A stretch of DNA of 64,000 nt from Treponema sp. UBA4307 (GCA_002394685.1 DGUP01000063.1:1-64000); one strand, 5' to 3'. Positions 45,653 through 53,985 are shown, counted from the first letter of the stretch. A program made the numbers and translations. Notes: generated by a model not told the origin, from the sequence alone.

Positions 45653-45658
45653 TATGCT
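45653..45658 (+). promoter_or_regulatory. Probable -10 box of rluA
   Basis: TATGCT lies six bases before the ATG at 45665, so transcription would start at the codon. The -35 (CTGCAA) is weak. On the other strand CATAAT (45651-45656) could be the -10 for the divergent NusG-II gene. Confidence 0.4.
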
Positions 45659-45664
45659 AGCTTT

Positions 45665-46633
45665 ATGATTATTAAGGAATGGACAACAAATAAAAAAAAT
45701 CGTCTGGATTTGTTTTTAAGGGATGAATTAAAAAATCTCTTTCCGGATGAAAAACCTCTTTCCAACAGTAAAATACGTCGTCTGATTATTTCAGGGGCTG
45801 TCAGTGTGAACAACCGGCAGTGCCGCATTCCTGCTTTTGAATTGCAAGTTTCCTCAAGAATTACAGCCCGGCTTGATAAAGAAAAGCTTTTTTACGAAAA
45901 GGAAACACATGATGTTGATTTTGTTCTTACTGAAAAAGATGTTCTTTTTGAAGACGACTGTCTTATTATTGTAAACAAACCGGCCTTTCTCCCTACGGAA
46001 GAAACAATTGTAGAAGGAAGAAAGAATCTTCATCAGTGCGTAGTTGATTATCTCTGGCAGAAAAATCCATCTCTTCGGAATCCACCCTATGCAGGAATAA
46101 TGCACAGACTGGATCTTGAAAGCAGCGGTGCAATTCTCTTTACAAAAAGCCGCTCTGTAAATCCTCAGATTCATAAAATTTTTGAGGAAAGGAACATTAA
46201 AAAACTTTACAGGGCAGTGGCTTTTCCAAAAGGTAAAATTTCACCTGTGGTCGGGGAGCATTTTACAGTTGAAGGATATATGAAACGGATTTCAAAAAAA
46301 TCTGAAGCCTGCAGAATGGGACTTTTTTCTGACAGCAGGGAAGGGCTCTTTTCTTCAACAGATTTTACTTTACTTGGAAAAGACAAGGCGGGTTTTTATT
46401 ACGTTCAGGCTGAATTAAATACAGGTAGAACTCATCAGATCAGGCTTCATATGAGTTCACTGGGTCTCCCTCTTGTGGGGGATGAACTTTACGGTTCTGC
46501 AAAATCTTTCCCTGATAACGGAGGAAGAATCATGCTTCATTCAAGCCTTCTTGAATTCAATCATCCTGTAAGCGGTGAACTGCTTTCGGTAAAAGCTCCT
46601 CTTCCTCTTCACTTTGAAATGGAAAAGAATTAA
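45665..46633 (+). CDS. RluA family pseudouridine synthase
   Basis: About 322 residues: an N-terminal S4-like RNA-binding segment (NSKIRRLIISGAVSVNN) and the RluA catalytic domain with HRLDLESSGAILFTKS (Asp nucleophile), IIVNKPAFLPT and GRTHQIRLHM. It makes pseudouridine in rRNA or tRNA; the target (RluC or RluD type) is not decided by sequence. The start at 45665 replaces one at 45647 because a -10 box lies between them. The stop overlaps the end of rsgA by 4 bases. Confidence 0.92.
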   Translation: MIIKEWTTNKKNRLDLFLRDELKNLFPDEKPLSNSKIRRLIISGAVSVNNRQCRIPAFELQVSSRITARLDKEKLFYEKETHDVDFVLTEKDVLFEDDCLIIVNKPAFLPTEETIVEGRKNLHQCVVDYLWQKNPSLRNPPYAGIMHRLDLESSGAILFTKSRSVNPQIHKIFEERNIKKLYRAVAFPKGKISPVVGEHFTVEGYMKRISKKSEACRMGLFSDSREGLFSSTDFTLLGKDKAGFYYVQAELNTGRTHQIRLHMSSLGLPLVGDELYGSAKSFPDNGGRIMLHSSLLEFNHPVSGELLSVKAPLPLHFEMEKN

Positions 46634-47592
46634 TCCTCAAAGTTACCGCTTCTCATTTCTTCTGTAATTCTAAGCCAGCTTTCGTAGCGGATAGGTGAGA
46701 TTTCCCCTTCTTCCACTGCTTTTCTAACGGCACAGTCTTTTTCGTGAGTATGGGAACAGCTCATTCCAAAGCCACATTTACCTATATACGGCTGGAATTC
46801 CTTGAAATAAAGGTGAAGGTTTTCTTCTGCAATGTCGTGGAGCAGGAATCTTCTGACTCCCGGAGTGTCAATAATATCCGCAATGCTGCCTTTAAGTCCT
46901 CCCATAAGGGCTTCGTCCAGTTGAAGATGGATAAGGGTTCCTTTAGTTGTTGTATGGGTTCCCTTACCATATTTTTGTGAAAGGGAGCCGGTTTTCAAAA
47001 CCACGTTATTATCAAGTACATTGATGATTGAACTTTTTCCTACGCCTGACTGTCCTACAAATGCTGAGAGTTTATTTTCAATCAGATGTGCCAGTTCTTC
47101 AATTCCTTCTCCACTTCTGGCAGAAGAGCGGATTACTTTATATCCTATGTCTTCCCACACTTTTAAGCGTTCCTGAAAAACGTCATCCTGTGCGGCAGGT
47201 AAATCATATTTATTGCAGACAATTACAGGTTCAATTCCCTCGTATTCTGCCTGGGCAAGGGCGCGGTCTATAAAGCGGGGGCGGAAAGGAGGTTCATCCG
47301 GGGTAGTTACAATCAGAAGATAGTCCAGATTGGCAGCAAGAAGCTGAGGCTGGCGTTTTTTAATGTTCCATCTGACAAATTCATTTTTTCGAGGAAGCAG
47401 GTCAAGAATCTGTCCCTTTTTTTCTTCAAGAGTCCTGTCATCAATATTTACAAGGTCTCCCGGTGCCAGAGGATTGTAATAGCCTTGAGCGGATTTTAAG
47501 ATTTTTCCCTTTATAGAACAGTCACGTATGTTACCGTCTTCACATTCTACTTCAAATACGTTTTTACTGCCGTTAAGTATTGTCCCATGCAT
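46630..47592 (-). CDS. rsgA: Ribosome small-subunit GTPase RsgA
   Basis: The circularly permuted GTPase order is clear: G4 CNKYDLP comes first, then G1 FVGQSGVGKSSI, then G3 IIDTPGVRRF. The OB domain lies at the N-terminus and the C-terminal zinc site is CGFGMSCSHTHEKDC. It helps late maturation of the 30S subunit. Length of 320 is normal. No ribosome binding site is seen; a TTGACA-17-AAGAAT promoter would give only a five-base leader. Confidence 0.96.
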   Translation of the reverse strand: MHGTILNGSKNVFEVECEDGNIRDCSIKGKILKSAQGYYNPLAPGDLVNIDDRTLEEKKGQILDLLPRKNEFVRWNIKKRQPQLLAANLDYLLIVTTPDEPPFRPRFIDRALAQAEYEGIEPVIVCNKYDLPAAQDDVFQERLKVWEDIGYKVIRSSARSGEGIEELAHLIENKLSAFVGQSGVGKSSIINVLDNNVVLKTGSLSQKYGKGTHTTTKGTLIHLQLDEALMGGLKGSIADIIDTPGVRRFLLHDIAEENLHLYFKEFQPYIGKCGFGMSCSHTHEKDCAVRKAVEEGEISPIRYESWLRITEEMRSGNFED

Positions 47593-47602
47593 ATGTTACT
47601 GA

Positions 47603-47631
47603 ATTCTTGTGTAAAAAGGTTTTAGTGTCAA
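47603..47631 (-). promoter_or_regulatory. Possible rsgA promoter
   Basis: Minus strand TTGACA (47626-47631), 17-base spacer, AAGAAT (47603-47608). Transcription would start about five bases before the ATG at 47592. Confidence 0.4.
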
Positions 47632-47711
47632 GGGATAATTTTAAGTTGTTTTTTGAAGAGAAGATTTTTTTCTGGAAAATAATTTTTTCAATGCAAAAAA
47701 AGTGGATTTTC

Positions 47712-47758
47712 ATGACTATAAAAATATGAGAATTATAGACGACAAGCTCTACAGCGAA
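47712..47758 (+). repeat. 47-bp direct repeat, copy 1
   Basis: Identical to 48447-48493 over all 47 bases. It covers the first codons (MRIIDDKLYSE) of the small gene at 47726 and 14 bases ahead of it. The spacing between copies is 735 bases. Confidence 0.95.
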
Positions 47759-47986
47759 ATAGACAGAGAACTTGAAGAAAATTCAAAAGAGAATAACTTT
47801 TATAATAAACGAACAGCCGGGGAAGAATTGCGCCTATTATCCGAAGTAACGGGAAATAAGCATTATAAAAATAATGAAAAATGCAAGGTTGATAATTTTC
47901 TATCCCCGTACATAGGCAAATACATAGACGGTAAAAACTGGGAAATATTTACAACCGGGCTAGAGCATATTATATTTAACAGATAA
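47726..47986 (+). CDS. Small phage-like protein, probable remnant
   Basis: 86 residues beginning MRIIDDKLYSEIDREL. The C-terminal part has a pattern like SPYIGKYIDGKNWEIFTTG that recalls the end of phage head-morphogenesis (Mu F/SPP1 gp7-like) proteins, but this is from memory and weak. No ribosome binding site is clear; a GTG at 47702 is an alternative start. The first 11 residues are identical to those of the protein at 48461 through the 47-bp repeat, so one is a copy of, or recombined with, the other. Confidence 0.5.
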   Translation: MRIIDDKLYSEIDRELEENSKENNFYNKRTAGEELRLLSEVTGNKHYKNNEKCKVDNFLSPYIGKYIDGKNWEIFTTGLEHIIFNR

Positions 47987-48044
47987 AAGGGAACGGACAA
48001 AGACTTTGAGTCTTTTATAATTGGATTATTGCTGAGGATTTAAC

Positions 48045-48314
48045 ATGTTTGAAGTAAAAGGAATTATTAATAATAAAGAGTATACCCTCAAATATAGCGG
48101 CGGAATACTAACCGGAGACGGTCCAGCCTTGGAAAAGGCGCGGGCAGAGAATAAAAAAGATTATGGATATTTAGGTCTAGTCCCAGGAGGAACCGAGGAA
48201 AAATATTTATTAAGCGAAACGGCCGCCGAGGATTTAATAGTTAATCATGTTTTTGATAAAGTTTTAGAGTCAAAAGACGACTGGCCAGAGGATGAGCCGG
48301 GGACAATTCACTAA
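48045..48314 (+). CDS. Small hypothetical protein, phage-like context
   Basis: 89 residues, acidic, no signal peptide or membrane segment, not recognised. GAGGAT precedes the ATG. A clear terminator follows at 48326. Codon use (gcg, ccg, cgg, gga) and GC are above those of the neighbouring genes, which fits a transferred fragment. Confidence 0.5.
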   Translation: MFEVKGIINNKEYTLKYSGGILTGDGPALEKARAENKKDYGYLGLVPGGTEEKYLLSETAAEDLIVNHVFDKVLESKDDWPEDEPGTIH

Positions 48315-48325
48315 AACAACATACA

Positions 48326-48352
48326 AGCTCCGCTGTACGCGGGGCTTTTTTT
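48326..48352 (+). terminator. Terminator after small phage-like gene
   Basis: AGCTCCGC and GCGGGGCT arms (one G-U pair) with a five-base loop and a run of seven T. Confidence 0.85.
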
Positions 48353-48446
48353 ATTTTACCTTTAAGCCGGAAAGTAAAATAAAAATATTTTTATTTTCCC
48401 ATTCCTGCATAAAAAACAAATAAAACTGATTAAAACCCGCTTAAAA

Positions 48447-48493
48447 ATGACTATAAAAATATGAGAATTATAGACGACAAGCTCTACAGCGAA
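48447..48493 (+). repeat. 47-bp direct repeat, copy 2
   Basis: Second copy of 47712-47758, identical over 47 bases; the sequences diverge at once on both sides. Confidence 0.95.
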
Positions 48494-48619
48494 CTAGTCA
48501 AAGTATTGGCGGAGGACCCGAAGGTTAAAGTCTTTCAACAGCTAATATTTGCACCGAAGGCGGAAGCAACCGACAAGCCGGGGGAAATTGCTGCAGAGAA
48601 AAGCGAGGGTAAAAAATGA
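48461..48619 (+). CDS. Very small phage-like protein
   Basis: 52 residues that start with the same MRIIDDKLYSE as the protein at 47726 and then differ (ELVKVLAEDPKVKVFQQ), ending in a Lys/Glu/Ala-rich tail. Its TGA overlaps the next ATG (ATGA at 48616), a sign of translational coupling and of a phage-type gene layout. Function unknown. Confidence 0.5.
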   Translation: MRIIDDKLYSELVKVLAEDPKVKVFQQLIFAPKAEATDKPGEIAAEKSEGKK

Positions 48620-48870
48620 CATACGGAAGGATTGAACCAAGAGCGAGAACCGGAACAACCGGCCTCAACGTTGAGGCAGATATAGCACAGGGCGAAGGCG
48701 TGTGGATAAGCCCGCCCGACAGAGTAGCGACCGTTACTGTAGCGGTACACATCCCGCCAACAGAGAGCGACTCTTTTATTATTGAAGTATGCTGCAACAG
48801 ACCGGAAACAATCGGCGGGGACGGGGCGGGTATATCAGAAAGTGAAACTCTTAAAATATTGCCGGGGTAA
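48616..48870 (+). CDS. Small hypothetical protein, phage-like context
   Basis: 84 residues, Gly/Pro/Thr-rich, beta-strand prone, no cysteine motif apart from VCCN; not recognised. It is coupled by ATGA to the gene before it. The GC-rich codons (ccg, ggc, gcg) contrast with the neighbouring AT-rich genes. Its 3' end overlaps the convergent lipoprotein gene by 20 bases. Confidence 0.5.
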   Translation: MTYGRIEPRARTGTTGLNVEADIAQGEGVWISPPDRVATVTVAVHIPPTESDSFIIEVCCNRPETIGGDGAGISESETLKILPG

Positions 48871-49339
48871 ACTCTAATTTATCAAGAACGTTAAAAGTTT
48901 TACCATTACTTTTATAAGTAGCGGTTAAATTTAGATTTGAAGAATAAATATTGATTGAAGTAATAGCGTTAGGGAGTAATTCGTAAGTGTCCCCGTAATT
49001 ATCCCCGAGCATTTTATTTTTATCTGATAAAAGAACTTTAACATCAAGAGGATTGTATACAGAAACAGTTTTTTTGACTAAATTTTTAATAACACCAGAA
49101 TCAACACCGGACACAAAATAAACGCGGGGGTTGTCAACAAAAGTTAACTGTGGATTATCGAATAAAAATAAATTAATCTTTTCTTCAGGCGATAAAGTAT
49201 ATTGTTTATTACCATAATTCTTTACAGAAAAAGAAACTGTTATATCTGAATTATTTTGAATTGAAAAATTATGCTGAATAAAAGAATCGCAACTCAAGAA
49301 AAGAAAAGATAAAAGGAAAAAAAGGTATTTTTTTTTCAT
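48851..49339 (-). CDS. Putative lipoprotein, unknown function
   Basis: 162 residues with a lipoprotein signal (FLFLSC, C17) and a beta-rich body without a recognised domain (FSIQNNSDITVSFSVKNYG). AGGAG lies eight bases before the ATG. AT-rich like the core genome, unlike the phage-like fragments beside it. Confidence 0.7.
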   Translation of the reverse strand: MKKKYLFFLLSFLFLSCDSFIQHNFSIQNNSDITVSFSVKNYGNKQYTLSPEEKINLFLFDNPQLTFVDNPRVYFVSGVDSGVIKNLVKKTVSVYNPLDVKVLLSDKNKMLGDNYGDTYELLPNAITSINIYSSNLNLTATYKSNGKTFNVLDKLEFTPAIF

Positions 49340-49420
49340 AGCACATCTCCTGATGAAAATATAATATAAAAGAGGGCGCTTGAATTGTATTTGAGTATTT
49401 GGATGATAATAATTTTTAAA

Positions 49421-49461
49421 ATAAAAAAAAGACTGATCGATTTTTAATCAATCAGTCTTTC
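49421..49461 (-). terminator. Terminator of tRNA-Leu
   Basis: AAAGACTGAT and ATCAGTCTTT pair around a 13-base loop, with a T-run on the minus strand, starting nine bases after the tRNA 3' end. Confidence 0.85.
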
Positions 49462-49469
49462 AGTTTTGA

Positions 49470-49551
49470 TGCGGAGAACCTGACTTGAACAGGCACAGCT
49501 TGCGCCACTAGCACCTCAAGCTAGCGTGTCTACCAATTCCACCATCCCCGC
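49470..49551 (-). tRNA. tRNA-Leu (anticodon GAG)
   Basis: 82 bases with the long variable arm of a class II tRNA. Acceptor GCGGGGA pairs with TCTCCGC; D-loop contains AATTGGTAGAC; the anticodon loop TTGAGGT holds GAG (plus-strand 49515-49517); the T-loop is TTCAAGT. The discriminator is A and CCA is not encoded. It lies next to a phage-like scar on the side of its 3' end. Confidence 0.96.
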
Positions 49552-49598
49552 ATTAGCGAAGCTCAACATTGTTTGTTGTGTTTCAAACTGTGATAATG

Positions 49599-49627
49599 AA
49601 TATACAGAAATCTTAATTACATGTCAA
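49599..49627 (-). promoter_or_regulatory. tRNA-Leu promoter
   Basis: Minus strand TTGACA (49622-49627), 17-base spacer, TATATT (49599-49604), about 48 bases before the tRNA 5' end. Confidence 0.75.
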
Positions 49628-49679
49628 TAGCAAAAATAAAAAAATGTAAAAAAAAATTAAATAATTTAAAAAAAATTGT

Positions 49680-49708
49680 TTGACTTCTATAAGCCCCGGT
49701 TTTATACT
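49680..49708 (+). promoter_or_regulatory. Promoter of sugar ABC ATPase gene
   Basis: TTGACT (49680-49685), 17-base spacer, TATACT (49703-49708); start of transcription near 49715 and a GGAGG site in the short leader. Confidence 0.75.
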
Positions 49709-49740
49709 ATAGGCATAATATAATCCCTATGGAGGCCTAA

Positions 49741-51000
49741 ATGGCAAAGGTAGAATTAAAGGGTATTGGTAAGATCTACGACGGCGGAGTTCGCGCTGTT
49801 CAGAATGCCAATATCACAATCGAAGACCGCGAATTCTGTGTATTCGTAGGTCCATCTGGCTGCGGAAAGTCAACAACTCTCCGTATGGTTGCAGGTTTGG
49901 AAGACATCTCTGAAGGTGAACTTTACATCGACGGAGAATTGATGAACGATGTTCCACCAAAGGATAGAAACATCGCCATGGTATTCCAGAACTATGCTCT
50001 TTACCCACACATGACTGTTTATGACAACATGGCTTTCGGTCTTAAGATCCGTAAAATGGACAAGGGCGAAATCCAGCGTCGTGTTGCTGAAGCAGCTAAA
50101 ATCCTTGGCTTGGAAACATATCTTGATCGTAAGCCAAAGGCACTTTCCGGTGGACAGCGTCAGCGTGTTGCCGTAGGACGTGCAATCGTACGTAACCCTA
50201 AGGTATTCTTGTTCGACGAACCACTTTCTAACCTCGACGCAAAACTTCGTGTTACAATGCGTGGAGAAATCTCTGCTTTACACCAGAGATTGCAGGCTAC
50301 AATGATCTATGTAACTCACGACCAGATCGAAGCTATGACAATGGGTACAAAGATCGTTGTAATGAAGGACGGACATGTTCAGCAGATTGGAGAACCATTG
50401 TACCTGTACAATCACCCAATCAACAAGTTCGTTGCTGGCTTCATTGGTTCACCTCCAATGAACTTCCTCACTGTAACAATCAAGAAGGAAGGAGATAAGA
50501 TTCTTGCTGATGAAGGTTCATTCACACTGACACCTACAGCAGAACAGCAGGCTGCTCTTAAGGACTATGTAGGCAAGGAAGTATACTTTGGTGTACGTCC
50601 AGAAGACCTGGCATACCTTTCAGAACCAGCAGGTGAAAACAACATGCAGATGAAGGTTACTAACAAGGAACCTCTGGGTGCTGAAACTCACCTCTTCCTC
50701 GCTACAAAGGGACAGAGCATCATCGCTCGCGTTCAGGCTTCTTCAAAGGAAAGCTTTAAGCTGGGTGAAACTGTTAACTTTAAGCCTACAATGGAAAGAT
50801 GTAAGTTCTTTGCAAAGAATCCAGAAGATCTTGACGAAGAATTGAACATTTGTGAAAAGATTGAGGCTCCATGGCTTACAAATCCTCTTACAGGAAAAGT
50901 AGGTTATGATAAGGTAACTGCTGATCACCTTGAAGATCCAGAAGCAGCAAAAAAAGCTGCCAAGGAAGCAAAAAAGGCAGCTAAGAAAGCCGCAAAATAA
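49741..51000 (+). CDS. Sugar ABC transporter ATPase (UgpC/MsmK type)
   Basis: A 419-residue CUT1-family ATPase: Walker A GPSGCGKST, Q-loop VFQNYALYPHMTVYDN, signature LSGGQRQRVAVGRA, Walker B VFLFDEPLSNLD, then an MOI/TOBE regulatory domain. The end is a Lys/Ala tail (AKKAAKEAKKAAKKAAK). No permease or binding-protein gene is adjacent, so it probably energises several sugar importers encoded elsewhere, as MsmX/MsmK do. Its codon choice (cgt, atc, gac, ttc) is more biased than that of its neighbours, which suggests high expression. Confidence 0.94.
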   Translation: MAKVELKGIGKIYDGGVRAVQNANITIEDREFCVFVGPSGCGKSTTLRMVAGLEDISEGELYIDGELMNDVPPKDRNIAMVFQNYALYPHMTVYDNMAFGLKIRKMDKGEIQRRVAEAAKILGLETYLDRKPKALSGGQRQRVAVGRAIVRNPKVFLFDEPLSNLDAKLRVTMRGEISALHQRLQATMIYVTHDQIEAMTMGTKIVVMKDGHVQQIGEPLYLYNHPINKFVAGFIGSPPMNFLTVTIKKEGDKILADEGSFTLTPTAEQQAALKDYVGKEVYFGVRPEDLAYLSEPAGENNMQMKVTNKEPLGAETHLFLATKGQSIIARVQASSKESFKLGETVNFKPTMERCKFFAKNPEDLDEELNICEKIEAPWLTNPLTGKVGYDKVTADHLEDPEAAKKAAKEAKKAAKKAAK

Positions 51001-51042
51001 GTTTAGTTAAAGGGGACATGCTTACTGATTTTTCAGAAGCGA

Positions 51043-51067
51043 AAGTCCCTCTTTGATGGACTTTTTT
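51043..51067 (+). terminator. First terminator after ABC ATPase gene
   Basis: AAGTCC and GGACTT with a nine-base loop and T-run. An upstream AGGGGAC (51011-51017) can pair instead with GTCCCT and would break this hairpin. Confidence 0.6.
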
Positions 51068-51072
51068 GATAG

Positions 51073-51113
51073 CCGTCAGATTCAAATTCGTTTGAAGTCT
51101 GACGGTTTTTTTT
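51073..51113 (+). terminator. Second terminator after ABC ATPase gene
   Basis: CCGTCAGA with TCTGACGG and inner TTCAAA/TTTGAA closed by a TTCG loop, followed by eight T. Very stable. Confidence 0.9.
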
Positions 51114-51223
51114 ATTTAAATGACTGCTGATTTGACAGTTTCAAAAATATATAAAACTATTTCATATTTATGGAAATCAAGCAGATTTTTCTGTAGACTG
51201 CTTAAAGCGGAATTGAGCAAAAC

Positions 51224-51252
51224 TTGACACTCATAAATGCCATGATTATACT
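51224..51252 (+). promoter_or_regulatory. Promoter of lipoprotein gene at 51287
   Basis: TTGACA (51224-51229), 17-base spacer, TATACT (51247-51252). Near-consensus. Confidence 0.75.
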
Positions 51253-51286
51253 TTCGACCGCCTTTTAGGCACCAGGAGTCAAAACA

Positions 51287-52240
51287 ATGAGAAAAATTAT
51301 TTTTTGCTTATTCTGTATTAGTGTGCTTTTTGTAAGCTGCAATAAAAAAAATGAAACCAATAATTCAACAACTGTTCAGAACGATGATGTTGTAATTCTT
51401 AATGGTTCAAACAATGAAATTGTTATTTCTGATTCTACAGAGACAATCGTTGTTACTGGCGATAATAATCAGGTAAGTACAGAGAGCTCAGTTGATAATG
51501 TAAATATCACTAATGCTGAATTATATAATCACAATACAGATGATCCGGAATACTGGACAAATGAAAAACAAAAAGAAATTTATGAAATACTTTTTGAAAA
51601 AGAGGATCTGACAGAGGTTCTTAAATTCAGAGACTTTATTGAATCTCTGGCTAAATATCATCATGATGATCCTGTTTATGAATATGATCCAGTGTTCTTA
51701 TGCTATGAAAAATATCCGGAAAATTTAACCTTCCTTCTGGAAAATAGAAAGAATTTATTTCTTCATGGAAACTTGGAATACGGAAATTATTCAGAATCAC
51801 CATTTTTGTATGTCGTAAAAAATCAATCCCTGGACGATGTTAAGTTCTATTTTGACAAGGCAATCCCTGTTCTGGAAAGTAAAGAGGACTGGCTTTATGG
51901 CTCAAGAAATGCCGGGGGTCCAAGATTTGGAATCGGTGGAAATATTCTTTTATATGCAGGTAGTGAAGAAATCAGAGACTACCTTATTTCTAAAGGCGTG
52001 CCTGCAGAAATTGATGCAGTTTCTTATTTTGAATACCATCTCTTAGACGACAGCACAGATATTTATGAAATTCCAGGCTTTGATAATCCAGTAATCGCTA
52101 CAATCTCAAAAACTGACAGTTTTACTGCTTTGAAAGTATTAACATATAAAATCGATAATGAAAAATGGCTGAGAATTAAATTCAATGATATTGAAGGTTG
52201 GATTCCATCAAGCAGTTTTGATTATGACACTGGAATTTAA
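51287..52240 (+). CDS. Lipoprotein with SH3-like C-terminal domain
   Basis: 317 residues. Lipoprotein signal ends at LFVSC (C18). An Asn/Thr-rich strand-repeat segment (about 35-70) of the NNEIVISDS and TGDNNQV type follows, then a helical ankyrin-like middle (FLLENRKNLFLHGNLEYG, SPFLYVVKNQSLDDV), and a C-terminal SH3-like domain ending KWLRIKFNDIEGWIPSSSF. It is the first of several small exported SH3-type proteins. It may bind peptidoglycan or sense envelope state (inference). Confidence 0.8.
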   Translation: MRKIIFCLFCISVLFVSCNKKNETNNSTTVQNDDVVILNGSNNEIVISDSTETIVVTGDNNQVSTESSVDNVNITNAELYNHNTDDPEYWTNEKQKEIYEILFEKEDLTEVLKFRDFIESLAKYHHDDPVYEYDPVFLCYEKYPENLTFLLENRKNLFLHGNLEYGNYSESPFLYVVKNQSLDDVKFYFDKAIPVLESKEDWLYGSRNAGGPRFGIGGNILLYAGSEEIRDYLISKGVPAEIDAVSYFEYHLLDDSTDIYEIPGFDNPVIATISKTDSFTALKVLTYKIDNEKWLRIKFNDIEGWIPSSSFDYDTGI

Positions 52241-52316
52241 TATATAATTATACCATACTCATTCTATACAGTGCTGCCAGAAGAAATGCTGACTGTTTAA
52301 TCCGCAGAAGGAAAAA

Positions 52317-53045
52317 ATGAAAAAAAATATACTGACAATATTGCTTGCTTTAATATCTGTCTCTTCTGTTTTTGCAAGAAGTGGAACAGTTTTAGATGAT
52401 AGGGTCAGACTTAGAAGTGCTCCGGATTTAAAATATTCTCAGGTTGAAGGCTATGCAAACAAAGACGATGTTTTTGAAATTATTGCAATGACAGAAACAA
52501 ACTCTGAAATTGATGGCTATAATGAACCCTGGTATTTAATCCAGACAGGAAATCAATACAAATGGATATATGGTGGATATTTTAAGGCTGAAGAAGTTTC
52601 CAATAGCTGGACAGAAATTGAAACATATTCTAAAAGTGGGGCAATGCTCTATTCTCTCTGGGGCATGATTTTTGATCATATAAGTGAAACAAGAGCATAT
52701 TATTCTAAGGGCACTTTGATTGACACAAGAACTGAAAACTGGAGATCTCCAGAAGGATGGATGGATGTTGAAATATTAGTTTTTAAAAGTGGTCCATTTA
52801 TAATTGAAGCCCAGAGCAGTTTGGGCGACACTTCCTGGTGCAATTCTGAAATGGTTGAAAATGCAGATAATCCAATCAACATAAAACTTGGAATAAGCGA
52901 ATCTGAATTAAAAGAAATTTTCGGCAGTGATATTTTAATAAATGAATGGAACCACTGTGATGGAAACTATGACGAAGTAGTCAAATTTAATTTTTCAAAC
53001 GGTAAACTAAAGAGTATTTCTTTCGGCTATATGGGTCTGCTTTAA
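52317..53045 (+). CDS. Exported SH3 domain protein
   Basis: 242 residues with a signal peptide cut after VFA, a bacterial SH3 domain (about 20-95: VRLRSAPDLKYSQVEGY and YKWIYGGYF), and a C-terminal domain (about 185-242) shaped like the small lipoprotein-type fold of G-x-S-x-x-E-x-x-x-x-F-G. Function unknown. An AAGGA site precedes the ATG. It lies 76 bases after the lipoprotein gene. Confidence 0.8.
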   Translation: MKKNILTILLALISVSSVFARSGTVLDDRVRLRSAPDLKYSQVEGYANKDDVFEIIAMTETNSEIDGYNEPWYLIQTGNQYKWIYGGYFKAEEVSNSWTEIETYSKSGAMLYSLWGMIFDHISETRAYYSKGTLIDTRTENWRSPEGWMDVEILVFKSGPFIIEAQSSLGDTSWCNSEMVENADNPINIKLGISESELKEIFGSDILINEWNHCDGNYDEVVKFNFSNGKLKSISFGYMGLL

Positions 53046-53120
53046 TTTTAATTTTATAATTCCGGATCTATGTCAATCAACTCCTGATAAAAGTCTCTGT
53101 CTTCTTCCTGTAATTATTAA

Positions 53121-53149
53121 TTTACATCTCAAAAAAAGCCATGTAAAAT
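53121..53149 (+). promoter_or_regulatory. Promoter of DUF4846 gene
   Basis: TTTACA (53121-53126), 17-base spacer, TAAAAT (53144-53149). Confidence 0.6.
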
Positions 53150-53175
53150 ATTAAGGTCAAAAAGGAGACCCAGGC

Positions 53176-53985
53176 ATGAAAAAAACTGTATTTGCTCTGA
53201 TAGCATTGTTTTGTGTACTTCAGATTTTTTCACAGCAGTCACAGAAAATAAATAAAAATGGCAAAACAATTCTAGAGCGCTTTATGCCGCCGGAAAATTA
53301 CAAGAGGGTAGATGCGGCTGATCATTCATTTGCAAAATTTCTGAGGACTTATCCACTAAAAGAATACGGCAGTCCGGTTTTGCTTTATGATGGAAAGAGA
53401 AAATCCCACGATGTTCATGTGTCTGTTTTTGACATGGCGATTTTAAATGTAGATTTGATTCAATGTGCAGACGCAGTAATAAAACTTCGGTCCGAATATT
53501 TATATCAAGAAAAACGTTATTCAGAAATTCAGTTTCACATTACAAATGGAATGCTGGTACCCTTTTCCAAATATGCTGAAGGACAGCGTGTTATTGTTTC
53601 GGGCAATACTACTTCATGGAAGGATGGCTATAAATCCGGATATTCAAAAAGTGTCTTTGAAGAATATTTAAAATTCATATACACCTATGCAGGAACTTAT
53701 TCCCTGGCAATGGAATCCCTTTCCAAAAGTCTTTCAAATATTCAGCCTGGTGACTTTTTTATTTATGGTGGAAGTCCAGGCCATGTGGTTCTTGTTCTGG
53801 ATCTTGCTATAGACCAGTCGACAGGGAAAAAGATAATGCTGCTTGGACAAAGCTATATGCCGTCACAGGAATTTCATATTTTAAAAAGCTATGATGATAT
53901 AAGTCCCTGGTATTATGTTGAAGATAAAATCCTGGAAACTCCCGAATGGACTTTTCAGAAAGGAAGCTTGAAGGGCTTTAAATAA
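53176..53985 (+). CDS. DUF4846 family exported protein
   Basis: 269 residues with a signal peptide ending near FSQQ. The DUF4846 pattern is complete: ERFMPPENYKRV, SFAKFLRTYPLKEYGSPV, QCADAVIKLRSEYLY, YAGTYSLAMES, GDFFIYGGSPGHVVLVLD and LGQSYMPSQEFHIL. The conserved Cys and the GGSPGHVV histidine suggest a papain-like (NlpC/CHAP-like) fold, but no activity is known to me. AAGGAG precedes the ATG. Confidence 0.9.
   Translation: MKKTVFALIALFCVLQIFSQQSQKINKNGKTILERFMPPENYKRVDAADHSFAKFLRTYPLKEYGSPVLLYDGKRKSHDVHVSVFDMAILNVDLIQCADAVIKLRSEYLYQEKRYSEIQFHITNGMLVPFSKYAEGQRVIVSGNTTSWKDGYKSGYSKSVFEEYLKFIYTYAGTYSLAMESLSKSLSNIQPGDFFIYGGSPGHVVLVLDLAIDQSTGKKIMLLGQSYMPSQEFHILKSYDDISPWYYVEDKILETPEWTFQKGSLKGFK

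Noticed and set aside
45854..46174. Minus-strand reading inside rluA
   Set aside because: Overlaps the catalytic core of the pseudouridine synthase; composition is that of an antisense frame.
47590..49470. Attachment-site repeat of the tRNA-Leu 3' end in the phage-like region
   Set aside because: I looked for a copy of the tRNA 3' end (GGTTCTCCGCA or its complement) and found none, so integration at this tRNA is not supported.
53055..53115. Minus-strand frame spelling about 19 residues ending in IDIDPEL before a stop
   Set aside because: It resembles a protein C-terminus, but stops lie directly upstream in frame, so at most it is a tiny gene fossil; not enough to call.
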